Of a stretch of DNA of 64,000 bases, positions 19,870-62,936 are shown piece by piece. The notes under the pieces were generated by a model. That model was not told the origin of the DNA. It was given only the letters and a program-made list of their open reading frames with translations, and ran no database searches. Each line of letters opens with the position of its first letter. Position 1 is the first letter of the stretch. A program made the translations under genes and the position numbers. The stretch comes from Theodoxus fluviatilis (lineage: Eukaryota > Mollusca > Gastropoda > Cycloneritida > Neritidae), in the NCBI GenBank assembly GCA_034096865.1, contig JAWQFJ010016400.1:7501-71500 (forward strand), written 5' to 3'.

Positions 19870-22800
19870 TCAGACTGGCGTTAAGTGAATCAATGGACTG
19901 GTCACTCCTAAAAAATTCACGGAATAGACTTTGCTATTACATTTTTCAAATGGCAAATAGTCACAGTGCAAGACTGAAATTCGGTCATAAACACAATGTT
20001 CAACATTCACAAGCAAGTGTGCCAAACTTTGCGAAGTTGTGTATAAGAAATACAAGACAATGAGAAAGAGGGCAAATTCATTTAGTGGGATATGTTACAT
20101 TGGTTTTATTCCATGAATGCATTCAGTGGCATCAAGTACGATTGCAAAACAGCTGCTCATCCCATGAATCCTGGAATCACAGACAAAACACAGAGACCAA
20201 TCTGTAGAAGCTCCAAGCTTGGATGGAACCATCAAAGACATGAATCCAAAGCAACACAAAGAAACTGGAAAATTGCAGATGATTATGCCAGTGATCTTTC
20301 ATGTGAATGTACATAACACATGATCAAGTATCTTTCATTATTTTAGCTTACAGATCTAGGAATCCATGTCAGCACAATTTTAATTGCTGAATATGGAACA
20401 TTCTTAAGACTGCGAGATTACATTCATGTTAGAGTTTTGTTGAGGCTGGAACTGACAAAATGTTTAATATTTCCATCTATAATTTCTTTCAAATAACTAG
20501 TCAACTTATAGGCTACTAAGTGCTTCACAGTTTCACCATAACCTTAATGTTCAACTCTGTTGATCTCTACAATCATAACAGTGTGAACCAAAGGCACTAC
20601 ACAGAAAGTGATTAAATGCAGACTGTCTGAAATTCTGCAAAGCTCCTACCGGCAAAATCATAGTATTAAAATGAATTAGACATGTACATTAAAATTATTT
20701 TCGAAAATCTATTGCAGTATCCTCCAGTGACAAGCATGTCATCTGTAGTATCACAATAAGCTTTCAACATACAGCCTAATCCATTCTATACAGCACCCAA
20801 CTACTTTCCGAATTTAACTCAACTTGCTTTTGAAAGAAAGAAAGAAAGAACAGACTGGATTAGGCAGCATGACTGCCAACTCCTCAAGGGTGAGATTTTT
20901 GAAGGTAGAGAGAGGCGCCTAAGCACCGCTGTCAAAGACGTCACGATAAAAGGTGTGCATTCAACACAAATAGCCAAAAAGCAAAATCCTTGCCATGGAG
21001 ATGTATCCAGCAGATCTAGCACCAGCAGCCACAGTTACAACTTGATGGTGTCACACAGCGATAGATTTCAAACTTTGGAATGGTTGAATTCACTCAAAAT
21101 AATGCACAAACCAACTCTTCAGTAACTTTTCTTATAGGCCATGGAGAGTGATATGGTTATCTTAACAACAGCCTAAAATTTGAATTGTTCACACTCATTG
21201 TGGCTGCTGCTGCCGCTGTGTCTTATGAGAGTATTATTATTATTATTATTAAATCACTCTTATACCGCGCGATACTCCCACTCAGTGAGACTCAAAGCGC
21301 TTCAGCCGATGTCGAGGCTGCCTCTCAGTGTGTAGTGTCTCAAGTCAATGAGACCAGTGTCCTGCTGCCAAGGGCGCTGGCACACTGTTTTCCACAAAGG
21401 AGAAATTGTGCGTGCTGGGTGTTTTTACTGTGGCCGACACCCACCCGTCGAGGACATGAGCGTCAGGATCTTTATAGTGCGTGATTTTGATGTTGTGAAA
21501 CACAAATTGCAAGGAAATGCAAATTGACTGCTGAGAGAATAACTCATTATTGTGTCACAAGACTAACACACTGAAATGTTAATTTTGTCGTCTACTCTGA
21601 TTTCTGTTCAACACAATTTTCATGGAAAAGAAATGCAATAAAAATCTACACATCTGATACAACTACTGTGACTGAAGAGAGCCGATTATACTGACATATG
21701 GCATGATGCATGTGCTGATTTATGGAGATGTGCAAAGAATATTACACCAAAGAATGCTTTTAAAATGTGTTGCTTCAAAAGCTGCCAAAAGTACAATTTG
21801 TCAACGGCAGAAAACACAGCTCTTTTTGAACTATGTACCATAGGAACTGTCACACCTAATATGGGAAGACTGACTGCCACAAGCAGGCAATATTGGATAC
21901 AGATTAAACAAAGTCTCAACATAGTGATATCAACCTCTGTAACTACACATCAATGTGAGAAAGATGCCTGCTCACTTGAGAAAGAACCCAAAACCCTAAT
22001 ACCATGAAAGAGTAAGAATGGGCCATTAGAACCCATCATTGATGCATTAAAGAGCCATGAAAAAAGTGATGAAGAAACCAAGCATTATGTGACTGAAATA
22101 TTGTATGCACTTGAAGAGGGTAAATGCAGGTTGGAGAGATTCACAAAACAATTTCTGCCCAAAAGCAACACAGCTCAAAGAACCACTTATTCTTGGACTT
22201 TGGAGCACAGGAGAATACAGTATTCTCTCAACCTGTTACACTCTCTCTTATTTATGTCTTCATTCACTAACTATTGCCTATCCCCTCTCGAGCAACTTCT
22301 GCCTGCAGTATTTCTTAAGTGAAAAACAAACAACACAAACCCAAAACAACACTCAGCTGGAACCTAGGATCATGACTTTCACAAGTCTCTAGATGGCAAG
22401 GATTTATCCATGACAGGCAGCCCTGGCCACTGGATGTTCTGCTGATCAAACTAGCAGGAAATGTATACCAAAGTCAAGGTACGTATGTGATGTTATGCAG
22501 GTTTACTTGATTGGTTTGTCTCCAGTGTAGCAATAGATCATGCCAACTCATTACTATGTTCATGAGCAGTGGGCAGACAAGTTACCTCATCCTGGCACTT
22601 TATTGGCCAAAGTAGAGACAAGCTCTCCATGCAGAATTTTTTGTGTGCAAATCCTCCATCACCATAGCAACTACTTTTCTTACAAGAGACATCTATCTAC
22701 ATTTGCCAGCTACGCAGACAGAAAAGCCATGACTGACGGCTTACAGTCTTAAGAATGAACAAATTACCATGACTTCAGAACAGAACAAAATCGTTTTTGT

Positions 22801-23276
22801 CTTTCGAACGTGAAGAAAAGCATTGACCAACAAAGACGAAAGATAAGACGCAGCAGCATATACGTTTTCCTGAACTAATGGAAGTGTTTACACATAAGAA
22901 AAGGTTTTAGCATTACAATAAGCAAGACATCAACAATAATGAGGTGCAGTTGTTGGATTTGATATGGCATTTGGCATTCATTGTGAATTTATTCTCCATT
23001 TACATATACAACTCTTGCGTGAAGTGACAACTTCAACAAGTGCATCAAGAACTAACCAGTGTTGTTTCATCTTTGGATCCATGTGATTCAAACTCTTCCC
23101 TAGCTGTACTTCCATTTACCCCTCAATAAACTGTAGAGAGCATCATTCTCACTTCTATATCCCACCTACAATTTTCACACAGACTCTAATTCATGTACTT
23201 CAGTAATTCAAAAGACTCTCTCTCTCTCTCTCTCTCTCTCTCGCTCTCTCTCTCACTCAATACACAGGCACACGCA

Positions 23277-23326
<50 letters not shown>

Positions 23327-24440
23327 CTCAAACAAATCATACTCCCATTTCCATAGCCTGCACTCCTAAGGTTTGAAATATACAACTAGCCTCAACACCT
23401 TTTCATACCTTCCTGTTCACTGAATTTCATTTAGATCACACCATAATATCAGCCATCATACTCATCCCATATGATTCATTGTTTTTCATGTTCCTGAAAG
23501 ACTGAGTACAATACATAATATCTCTATCAAGAAAAGTCCATTTCATCCATCTCTGCCAGGAAAAAAAGGTTACCACTCTATTCATATGATGCATCCAAAA
23601 CTTCCATTAGTTAGAGTTTTCTCTTTGTAATTTACAGAGTAGCATCACTACTTGTCAATTTCACTGTCTTGCACTGTGATAACCATTACTACTTTTTCTT
23701 GTTGCCTAATATCTTCATTAGCTTTGTCGAGCAACTGCTGCTGTTCAAACAATCCTTTCCTAGTGAGAGCCATGCACGTATCAACCCTGATGATGAGGTG
23801 TTTCTGAGTGTCAAGTATTTTCATGTGATGAGCATTACATCTTTCTGTCAGTATTCAAAGCATTGGAGCACAACCTTACACAATGAGGGAGAGAAATCAC
23901 ATCAACAAACACATGGCAATAGTATGTACAAACTCATCAACTTTGCTGTCAAGTTGACTACAATGAGGATTGGTAGAAATTCCTCGGAGCAATGACTTGT
24001 GGTAGCACCATGGGACATAAGCTATGGATGGAAAAGTAAACTTCTCCCACGTGACTTCTTCAGTAAGGCTCAGACTTTGGCTGCACAATGCCCTCCTCTG
24101 GCATCATTCACTAAATAACTTACAACTAAACTGCAACCAGTAAAATGAACATATGATCAAGATCGAGTAGATCTACATGCCTCGTTCTTCTGGCAGTGTT
24201 CACAAAATAACTTACAACTCCATTGTAACCAGCAAAATGTATACCTGACCAAGATGGAATTGATCTTTAAGTCTCCATAATCTGACATTATTCACAAAAT
24301 AACTTACAACTCGAAGTGTATGACGGATTGTAACCCTGATCAATCTGGGATTGATCTACTAGCTTTTGCTGCCGCAAGTCTCTCCAGATCTTCTGTCTGC
24401 TGCTCAGCAGCCCATTTCTTTGTAAGAAACACAACCAGAT
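19870..24440. other. 4.5 kb with no gene recognised
   Basis: Only short chance frames are present. The stretch 21227-21485 has an (ATT)n head and a 230-bp body (accgcgcgatactcccactc...ctttatagtgcg) that looks like a dispersed repeat. (TC)n and (CA)n tracts lie at 23217-23325. On the minus strand this would be sequence 3' of the MTMR14 gene. Confidence 0.5.
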
Positions 24441-24463
24441 GGGTAAGGGCATCATCTCATCAG

Positions 24464-24748
24464 TCAGTAAGGACATCTCTTCAGTCAGTGAGAGCATCTC
24501 TTCAGTCAGTGAGAGCATCTCTTCAGTCAGTGAGGGCATCTCTTCAGTCTGTGAGAGCATCTCTTCAGTCTGTAAGAGCATCTCTTCAGTCTGTGAGAGC
24601 ATCTCTTCAGTCTGTGAGAGCATCTCTTCAGTCTGTGAGAGCATCTCTTCAGTCTGTGAGAGCATCTCTTCAGTCAGTGAGAGCATCTCTTCAGTCAGTG
24701 AGGGCATCTCTTCAGTCTGTGAGAGCATCTCTTCAGTCAGTGACAGTT
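24464..24748. repeat. 21-bp minisatellite, about 13 units
   Basis: Unit gagagcatctcttcagtc(agt/tgt). Since 21 is a multiple of three, frames stay open on both strands, reading LSQTEEM/LSLTEEM on minus and SISSVCE or RASLQSV on plus. It begins about 1.2 kb 3' of the MTMR14 stop codon; no evidence of translation. Confidence 0.9.
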
Positions 24749-25367
24749 TCATGTTCAAAGAGGCAGCACAGCTCCACTTTCACCAGCAAGTCATCTCCCA
24801 ATGCATCAGATGCTTCAGTCAACATTTATGCCACACACCACAGGAAATGGGGCAAGGAGTTACAAGGGCCCCAATTTTCTACAATGCTAAAAAGGATTTC
24901 ATCCCTGCTGCCTACAAAAGATATCCTGCATAAAAACAACGTAACCCTATTATTCAGTGAGAAACATAAAAGAAGCAAACATACAAACCCTTTTGAAAAG
25001 AGATTTCGAGAGAAAAAAAACCCAAACCCAAACACCAAACTGAGCAGTAAGTATGGCAGCATGGAGTCCACCTGCTCTTACAGAAGAAAGAGTTTGGGTT
25101 TGAACTAAATTAAAGGTTTACCTATTTACAATGAATATACTTACATTAATACCTTTCATGGTTTCAATTAGGAAAGACATAAAGTGCAGCAAGGGACTAA
25201 CTTGCAAGAAACCAACCACGGATTATACTATTCCTCATTTCCTGCATATCAACATGGAGCAAAAAATACATGAACCTCTATACACAAAAGAATCCCAAGC
25301 ATCAAGCAAAACACCTCACTCAAGATTCCCATTCTCAGCCCTTACCCAAACAGTAATTGTTTTCCAT

Positions 25368-25373
25368 TTTATT
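25368..25373 (-). terminator. Candidate polyadenylation signal for MTMR14
   Basis: AATAAA on the minus strand about 615 bp after the MTMR14 stop codon. The intervening sequence would be the 3' UTR and would contain the (GA)n and (GGTC)n tracts. Position-based guess only. Confidence 0.3.
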
Positions 25374-25434
25374 AGAAAAATAAACTCTCATTTGCCAGCT
25401 ATCACCAATCAAGACCACAATCATTGGAGATCAG

Positions 25435-25560
25435 TTGGTTGGTTGGTTGGTCGGTCGGTCGGTCGGTCGGTCGGTCGGTCGGTCGGTCGGTCGGTCGGTC
25501 GGTCGGTCGGTCGGTCGGTCGGTCGGTCAGTCAGTCAGTCAGTCAGTCAGTCAGTCAGTC
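25435..25560. repeat. (GGTC)n/(AGTC)n tetranucleotide repeat
   Basis: About 31 tetranucleotide units, GGTT, then GGTC, then CAGT. Confidence 0.95.
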
Positions 25561-25861
25561 GACTTCCATTGAAACACAGTCCATTATTTCGACTATGCAG
25601 GCATTTCAAGAGCATTGTTCCCTTTGTTTCATGAATCACCTCCACCTTCACCCATGACAACTGCAGTTCAACCTGTGCCCACAGAAGCCCATTGGCCCCC
25701 TGCCCTTTTGCTGGTCAGCCACCACTGTCTCTTCATGAGCATCTTTCTCCTGGTGCAAATCTACATTCCACACATCCATGTCACAAAATACCCAGGGAGA
25801 GTGAGAGAGGAAGAGAGAGATGAAAGGGAGAGGGAGGGGAAAAAGGGGAGAAAGGAGAGAG

Positions 25862-25932
<71 letters not shown>

Positions 25933-25960
25933 GAGAGAGACAGACAGAGACAGAGACTGA
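25862..25960. repeat. (GA)n microsatellite
   Basis: Nearly pure GA dinucleotides just 3' of the MTMR14 stop codon on the minus strand. Confidence 0.95.
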
Positions 25961-25986
25961 GAGAGAAAAGGAGGGAGAGGAGCAGG

Positions 25987-56741
<30,755 letters not shown>

Positions 56742-56888
56742 GAACTGTTCAGGAAGTCAGTGTTTGGAACTCTCCAGTCCACCACGAAAGAGTTATGGCC
56801 CTTGGTAATTGAAATCGAGGCTACGAACGATGGCTGACGATCGAACTCGCAACGGCTAACGCGACGATAGCGTCATTGGATACACACG
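56742..56888. promoter_or_regulatory. Putative bidirectional promoter, MTMR14/ANKRD26-like
   Basis: 147 bp between two divergent start codons. The sequence is enriched in CG dinucleotides relative to the nearby introns (gaacgatggctgacgatcga, acgcgacgatagcgtc), has an ATTGG (inverse CCAAT) at about 56876 and no TATA box on either strand, all typical of divergent housekeeping promoters. Confidence 0.55.
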
Positions 56889-57115
56889 ATGAAGAAGTTT
56901 TTCAAAAATATCTCTAAAAAGTCACCTGGAAAGGGCCCTCCAGGCTCGCCGAAATTGAATGCTCATGCCAGTGCGTCGCCAACAGCAGCTGTTATCGGCT
57001 ACGATGTGAAAGAAAAAGATTTGGGCAAACTGCACAAAGCGGCATGGACCGGAGATATAGCCAAAGTAAAGCAGCTAGCGAAGAAAGATGCAAGTCCCCT
57101 CGACAAAGAAAACAG
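56889..57115 (+). CDS. ANKRD26-like protein, exon 1
   Basis: 75 codons plus two bases. The product begins MKKFFKNISKKSPGKGPPGS and continues to DLGKLHKAAWTGDIAKVKQL. The basic MKK start, the short Ser/Pro linker and a first ankyrin repeat beginning DLGKLHKAA match the N-terminus of ANKRD26 and relatives (ANKRD7/POTE group). In vertebrates ANKRD26 sits at centriole distal appendages and the cell cortex and carries long coiled coils after the ankyrin repeats. Donor AACAG|GTATTG. Which member of the group this is cannot be settled from two exons. Confidence 0.82.
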
Positions 57116-57569
57116 GTATTGCACTTTTTCTTGTGAATGTGCCAAAGCTGGCTGCAGCTTGGTTTTTATGGCAGGCGTGGTGTGATTTTCATTCGTTCAA
57201 TAGAAGGGTCAACAAACAATGTAAGTGTAACATGACTGAACATGACAGATTCTTGCAGACGACAGAGTCAGAGGAGACAACAACACTGACAATGACATGC
57301 CATCCTGTATGTGACGTGTCTTAGCAGATTTCATGATTGTATGATGCACGATTAGTCTCCGTGAAAAAAATAAGGCACTTAACATCAGTAGTGTATTTGT
57401 TGTATTCGCCGCACATTAAACAAACAAATTAAGGGCTCCAGTTTGGGGGAGAGAATGTTGTCTGTCCTTGACTTCGATAACGAGAAGCTTGCCACAGTGC
57501 TTGGAATTCCTCTCGTGACACAGGAGCCAGTAGGGTTAATTGCACCCTGTCTTTTACTACTTGGTGTTT

Positions 57570-57672
57570 GTGGGAGGTGGGTGGGTGGGTGGGGTGGATG
57601 TGTGTGTGTGTGTATGTGTGAGTGCGTGTGTGGGTGTGGGTGTGTGGGCTCGCGTGTGTGGGCTCGCGCGAG
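57570..57672. repeat. GT-rich tract
   Basis: Degenerate GT/GGGT microsatellite in intron 1 of the ANKRD26-like gene. Confidence 0.85.
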
Positions 57673-58420
57673 CGCATAAGTGCGTAGGTCTCCATACTAG
57701 AATAAAGTCTTACCCTGCTAATTTTGTGTGATGGTAAGCTGCAGTAGCCAAAATATGCATGAATGAGGTTGTCTTGGATCAGAGTATTACTGATGTCATG
57801 GGAATTCCATGTAAACCAGAAACTTTCATGGATGAAAAGGAATGGAAGCAAATTATGTTTTCAGACAAGAGTTTTTCAAATTAGAATGCAAGAGAAAGCT
57901 GCAGTATAAGAACCTCATGTTACTAGGGGGGAAACTGCATAGTGTGCTGCACTAGAAATAATAATAAAATCATATTTGAAGAAACTAGTATCTGCCACAA
58001 AATGTATTGTTTGTGGTGTACATCAAATTAATCACTGTGTTTTGAGTTCATGAAAGCACACCTTATCCAACTGTTTCCTTTTTGTCTGTTTTTTCCAATT
58101 GGGTCATGTGACATGGGTTGTGTTTGCACATATATGATTGTTTTGATTTCAAAGAAATTAAAATGTAAATTATTATTTCTACTCAGTACTTTACTACTTA
58201 TGAATGTTCAAGAGTGATCACAACAAGGTCATCTCATAAATTTATCCTCCTCATGATTTTGTTTCACTTCTGCCAGTGTGCCTCTCCACTCTCATCTCAA
58301 TTTTGTTAACCTACTCCTGCTCTCTCCATGTATTTGCACCATTGCTTACCTCACTTAGTTGTTTTGCTCTATTTACTTCCGTCTCTTCTCCCATGGTTCC
58401 TTGTCCTTTCTTGTCTCCTC

Positions 58421-58945
58421 ACCTCACCTCACCTCACCTCTCCTCTCCTCTCCTCTCCTCTCCTCTCCTCTCCTCTCCTCTCCTCTCCTCTCCTCTCCTC
58501 TCCTCTCCTCTCCTCTCCCCTCCCCTCCCTCCCCCCCTCCCCTCCCCTCCCCTCCCCTCCCTCTCCTCTCCCTCTCCTCTCCTCCTCCTCTCCTCTCCTC
58601 CCCTCTCCTCTCTTTCCCCCCCCCCCCCCCCCTCCTCCCCCCCCCCTTCCCCTTCCCTCCCCACCCCCTCCCCTCCCCTCCCTTTCCCTCCCATCTCCTC
58701 TCCTCTCCTCTCTCTTCCTCTCCTCTCCTCCCCTCCCCTCCCTCCCCTCTCCCCTCCTCACTCCCCTCCCCTCCCTCCCCTCCCCTCCCCTCCCCTCCCC
58801 TCCCCTCCCTTCCCCTCCCCTCCCCCCCCTCCCCTCCCCTCCCCTCCCCTCCCCTTCCCTCTCCTCTCCTCTCATCTCCTCTCCTTTCTTCTCTTCTCCT
58901 CTCTTCTCCTCTCCTCTCCCTTCCTCTCCTCTCCTCTCCTCTGCT
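58421..58945. repeat. 525-bp polypyrimidine (CCTCT/CCCCT)n tract
   Basis: Essentially pure C/T on the plus strand with pentanucleotide CTCCT units, C-runs at 58616-58632 and 58638-58647, ending about 80 bp before the splice acceptor of exon 2. Long chance frames on both strands (Ser-Pro-Leu or Arg-Gly-Glu) come from it. Confidence 0.95.
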
Positions 58946-59027
58946 TACTACTTTCTGTCTGAATAATTTGAAAGCTTTGATCTGGAATGATGCTGAGAAA
59001 TAGCCCATAATCCTATTCCCATTCCAG

Positions 59028-59142
59028 GACCCCTCTCCATCTTGCCTGTGTGAGGGGACACCAGGATGTTGTACAGGAGCTGCTGGAATGGAAAGCCAAA
59101 ATAAATGTTGGGGACAACCAGTCCAAAACTCCACTGATGAAG
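59028..59142 (+). CDS. ANKRD26-like protein, exon 2
   Basis: Completes Arg76 and encodes TPLHLACVRGHQDVVQELLE, then INVGDNQSKTPLMK: one full ankyrin repeat and the TPLM start of the next. Acceptor tcccattccag, donor AAG|GTAAGT. Phase 0 at the end. Later exons were searched for to the end of the window and not found, so intron 2 is at least 4.8 kb. Confidence 0.9.
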
Positions 59143-59177
59143 GTAAGTAATCAGGAACTATATTTTCACAATTGATT

Positions 59178-59250
59178 TGAGCTTGTAGTCCAGTGGTTAG
59201 AGTGCTTGGATGAAACTAGATAATAAGTTTGGTCCTCCACCTGAGACCTT
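59178..59250 (+). repeat. tRNA-like SINE head
   Basis: TTGTAGTCCAGTGGTTAGAG resembles a tRNA A-box/D arm, and GTTTGGTCCTCC a decayed B box. No cloverleaf. Confidence 0.35.
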
Positions 59251-59396
59251 GATGCCCTGTGCCCCCTGCATAGTTTTGTCTCTATCACTTAGTCAGGAAC
59301 CTTCCAATTGTGAAGTCAGGCATCTCTCTCATGGTGTAGGTGTCTTGAAAACAATCCTTGGGTGTGTGACTGTGTGATGTTTCACACGCATGTGCG

Positions 59397-59460
59397 CACA
59401 CTCACACATACACACATACACACACACACACACACTCACACACACACACACACAGTGACA

Positions 59461-59522
<62 letters not shown>
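59397..59522. repeat. (CA)n microsatellite
   Basis: Interrupted then pure CA tract. Confidence 0.95.
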
Positions 59523-59526
<4 letters not shown>

Positions 59527-59610
59527 TAATGATCTTTTGTAAAGAGATGAATATCTTTGAATCACAGTTTGTACATCTGCGCCATGGACATGATGATGAT
59601 GATTTATGAA

Positions 59611-59703
59611 AAGAAGAAGCAGAAGAAGAAGAAGAAGAAGAAGAAGAAGAAGAAGAAGAAGAAGAAGAAGAAGAAGAAGAAGAAGAAGAAGAAGAAGAAG
59701 AAA
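59611..59703 (+). repeat. (GAA)n triplet repeat, about 30 units
   Basis: Nearly pure GAA in the sense strand of intron 2 of the ANKRD26-like gene, with one GCA interruption near the start. Confidence 0.95.
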
Positions 59704-59709
59704 AAGATC

Positions 59710-62700
59710 TTAGTAACAAGGAGATTGATTTATTGTGACAATAATTATATCTGCTACCACTACCTCTATCATTGTCTATGTCACCTTTTATACTACTGCT
59801 ACTTGCATTAAACTGCTGTTTCACCACTAATACAATCACTACTGTCTTGAATATGATTGTAAGATTCTTGTAGTCAGCAACTGTTGCCATCAATATCACT
59901 TTCTCAATCATTATCACTACTACTTCAACTATTTTTCCCCAAATATATGTGTATGACAAGTGTCACTTGCATGACCATGTTTGTCGATGGTGTTCTTCAA
60001 GCAGCCTTTTGGTCACACTGCTACTCTTCCATGCCATTTTTATATAGAATACTGATACTGTGATTGTTTACCCTTTTTTTAATACCTGGATTGCAAATGC
60101 AGTTCTTTAACTACCATGGTTTCTCACTTCATCAAAGAACCTGGAGAAGTGAGTCATTGGCAGGAATCAATTGGTGGAAGAGGGAAACTCAGGTTGAGCT
60201 GTGAATATTTCATGCGGTCATCTTGGCCATCACATGACTCATGGCATGGTGTCTTGGGGCTGAGTCTTAAGAGATTTCTGCATTTTGGAATGGGAATAGT
60301 TGTAATCTATTGTAAATTCTTATATTTGAGAAATATGTGGTACTTGTGGAATGCAATACATATCAGATGGACAGCGAGTGTCTAATTAGAATAGCAAAAC
60401 AAAATTACAAAGTGCTAAATGGTTAGGGAAAAAAAGTGTTGTGGTCTTGGTAACCCAACCGACTCTATTTTTTTCTGCCGACCTAAACTTTTCTTTCAAC
60501 CTTGAAAAAAGAAGGGAAAAAATTGATGGTAAACAACAATTTGTGTGTTGTCCCATCTTCCCAGCCCTACACGACTCAGAGAATCCATTATAAATATTTT
60601 TTAAAGTGTCTTCAGCGAAAGAGAAACTTGTTCAATCTGGTCTCTTCTAAAACAAAAATTAGGAAATTAAACAAATTCAGACTGACCTAACAGTAACACA
60701 GCTATTTTTTATATCTGTGTTGCCATAAGCACATATTTTAAAATTTTGGCTTGGCCTTATCAGACACAGCAGCAGCTTCCAAATTAATTTTCTGCGGTAC
60801 CAGAGAAAAAACACATGGTAAGAGGAGGACTGAATGAAAGAAGACTTTTAAGTCAAGTAAAAAATGTAGAACTTTTAGAAGCTGTATCTGGTAATCAAAG
60901 TAACTATATTTACACCTTTGTTGTTTTGTTTTGCAATCAGTGGTGTCAGTAGACTATTGGTGGTTTTAATGCACTACACACTAGTTCGTATTAGACTAGC
61001 TGGTTGTAAAAATGTAAACATTCAAAATTCACAAAAATGTGAGCTTTTTATAATTGAAATTGATGTATTTCCTTTAGGAACTCAAGCATCATGTCTTATT
61101 TGAAGTTATTTTGCAACCTTCAAACAAACAAAAAAGCCATAGAATGTGTATGCAGCTGATGTTTTGAATATCACAGGTAATGTAAGTAATTTCCACTGTA
61201 GAGCACTTTGACATGGCAAGTTGAATTTTGAAGATTTACATTCCCGTCATGTCAAATAGATGTACCTGAAGGAAGAAGAGGCAGTTAATTAATCAATAAT
61301 GCATAGCTCTGTGGAAGAAATCAAGGATCACACTGCTGCCACTTCTAGCCAAGCCTTTGTCTAGCCTGAACAACTGACATAAATTATTCAGGGACCCCAT
61401 CTGTGCAGGACTGGTGCTGCCTCCCATTCTCAGACCTCAAAGCGTGTGGTTCAGCACATTGTGGGACAGAAGTGTGTGGTTCAGCATGTTGTGGGACAGC
61501 TACTTGTCTGTGATTGAGGGAGAAGATTTTTATAGAGACAAGAAAATGATATAGGTTCAATGTCACTAAGATGGTCTTGAGAACCTGGGCTGTAAGCCAT
61601 AAATTTCCTTAGGGAGACTTTGGTATGCCGGCAATGCTGACACTTGCAGACACAGGACTTCTCCCTGTCTGCCTGTTGACATAAGACAGTGCACCTTATC
61701 TCACTCCATGGCCAGCTGACCCAGAACTATGTACACCTTGAAAAGCTCTCCCAACAAAGCACGTGTTTTGTTATGTATTGATCCAAAAATGCTGCAAAGA
61801 TCTTAAAAAGATAAGTTTTAATTACTTTGAGGAAAGTCTAGCTGTTGCAAAAATCTACTTGCGTACTGATTATCCTTGAAAACGATTTTGTCTGGCCTAA
61901 TTTTGCAAGGTGTACATGTATTGCATTCCAGGTGGCATTATGGCCAGCCTTGTTTTCCTTGACTCAGGGTTTGTCTTTCCAGCTGATTTAGTGGGCTCAG
62001 CCATGCCCTTTCCACTCAGTCCTGGTGCTCATGCTGTATGTGAGTGCTTTGAATGCCTGGCCTTAATTCTTGGCTTACTAGCTCTTAGAATGGAGCCAAG
62101 CCCTATTGGCATAATGCTTTGTTGTGATTGTAACTGGAGTTCTTGCCCAAGTGGGTGTTGGTCAGGGTAGACTGATTTTATCACACTTCAGAATCTGAGA
62201 TCTTCTCTGCTATATGGGTGTGGGATAGGGTTGGAGTAGTGGTTGTAATAAAGATTGAAGTTGAGGAAAGTGTGTGAACAGTTTTCAATATACCCCCCAC
62301 ACCCACTCCATCACCACCCTATGTCTATTCTTCTGTAGGAGTTTTGGAATGTTGTGTGTGTGATGTGCAAAGTTGATCATGGAGTGTTTCAGTTCATTGC
62401 TTCTCACGTTTTCTTTCATATCCACATTGTCACTTGCGAATTGCAATCTATAGGTGATCGCATGTACTCGCATCCTCCACATTAGGTAATTAAAAGCCGA
62501 TATTAACTTTGTGAGATAATCAAAGTTGAAAGATTCTAGAATAAGAAATATTTTTAACTGTGCAGGAGAAAATAATCTTGATTAACCCTTTTTTAACGGG
62601 TAACAAGTATTCTCGTTTAGTCCAAGCACCCACCAGCTCAAGAACATAAACACCATAGATTGAAGCAACATTTATTTATCTGTTGTACCCTAATTTTTCA

Positions 62701-62930
62701 TGATGACTGAAGCTCAAACAATACAGTTATTGGCATTTTTCTACAACCACCCAAGTTTTTGCATTTTTGAGTTGGCAACCCAAGACAGGAACTGCTGTTG
62801 TTAGTTGGCGACGTTGGTCAGAAAAGGGTTAAAGTAGGAAAAATGACAAAATGAAATGTCTCAACCACAGTGTTATTTATTCATTCATTCATTTTAAGAA
62901 AAAAACACCATGTATATAGAGGAAATCTAT
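59710..62930. other. Intron 2 of the ANKRD26-like gene, no exon found
   Basis: AT-rich sequence; only the dispersed repeat at 60440-60695 is recognised. Confidence 0.5.
60440..60695 (+). repeat. Dispersed repeat (taaacaacaa family), copy 3
   Basis: Same family as 44325-44585. Chance frames here and at 53202-53588 (minus) both read LMVNN-x-LC-x-VPSS, which reflects the shared DNA rather than a gene. Confidence 0.65.
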
Positions 62931-62936
62931 AATTTT

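Noticed and set aside
24320..25108. 262-codon plus-strand frame as a gene
   Set aside because: More than half is the 21-bp minisatellite and the rest has no recognisable domain; not enough to call a gene.
58276..59134. Several 200-codon Ser-Pro-Leu or Arg-Gly-Glu frames
   Set aside because: Produced by the CCTCT/AGAGG tract, open in all frames.
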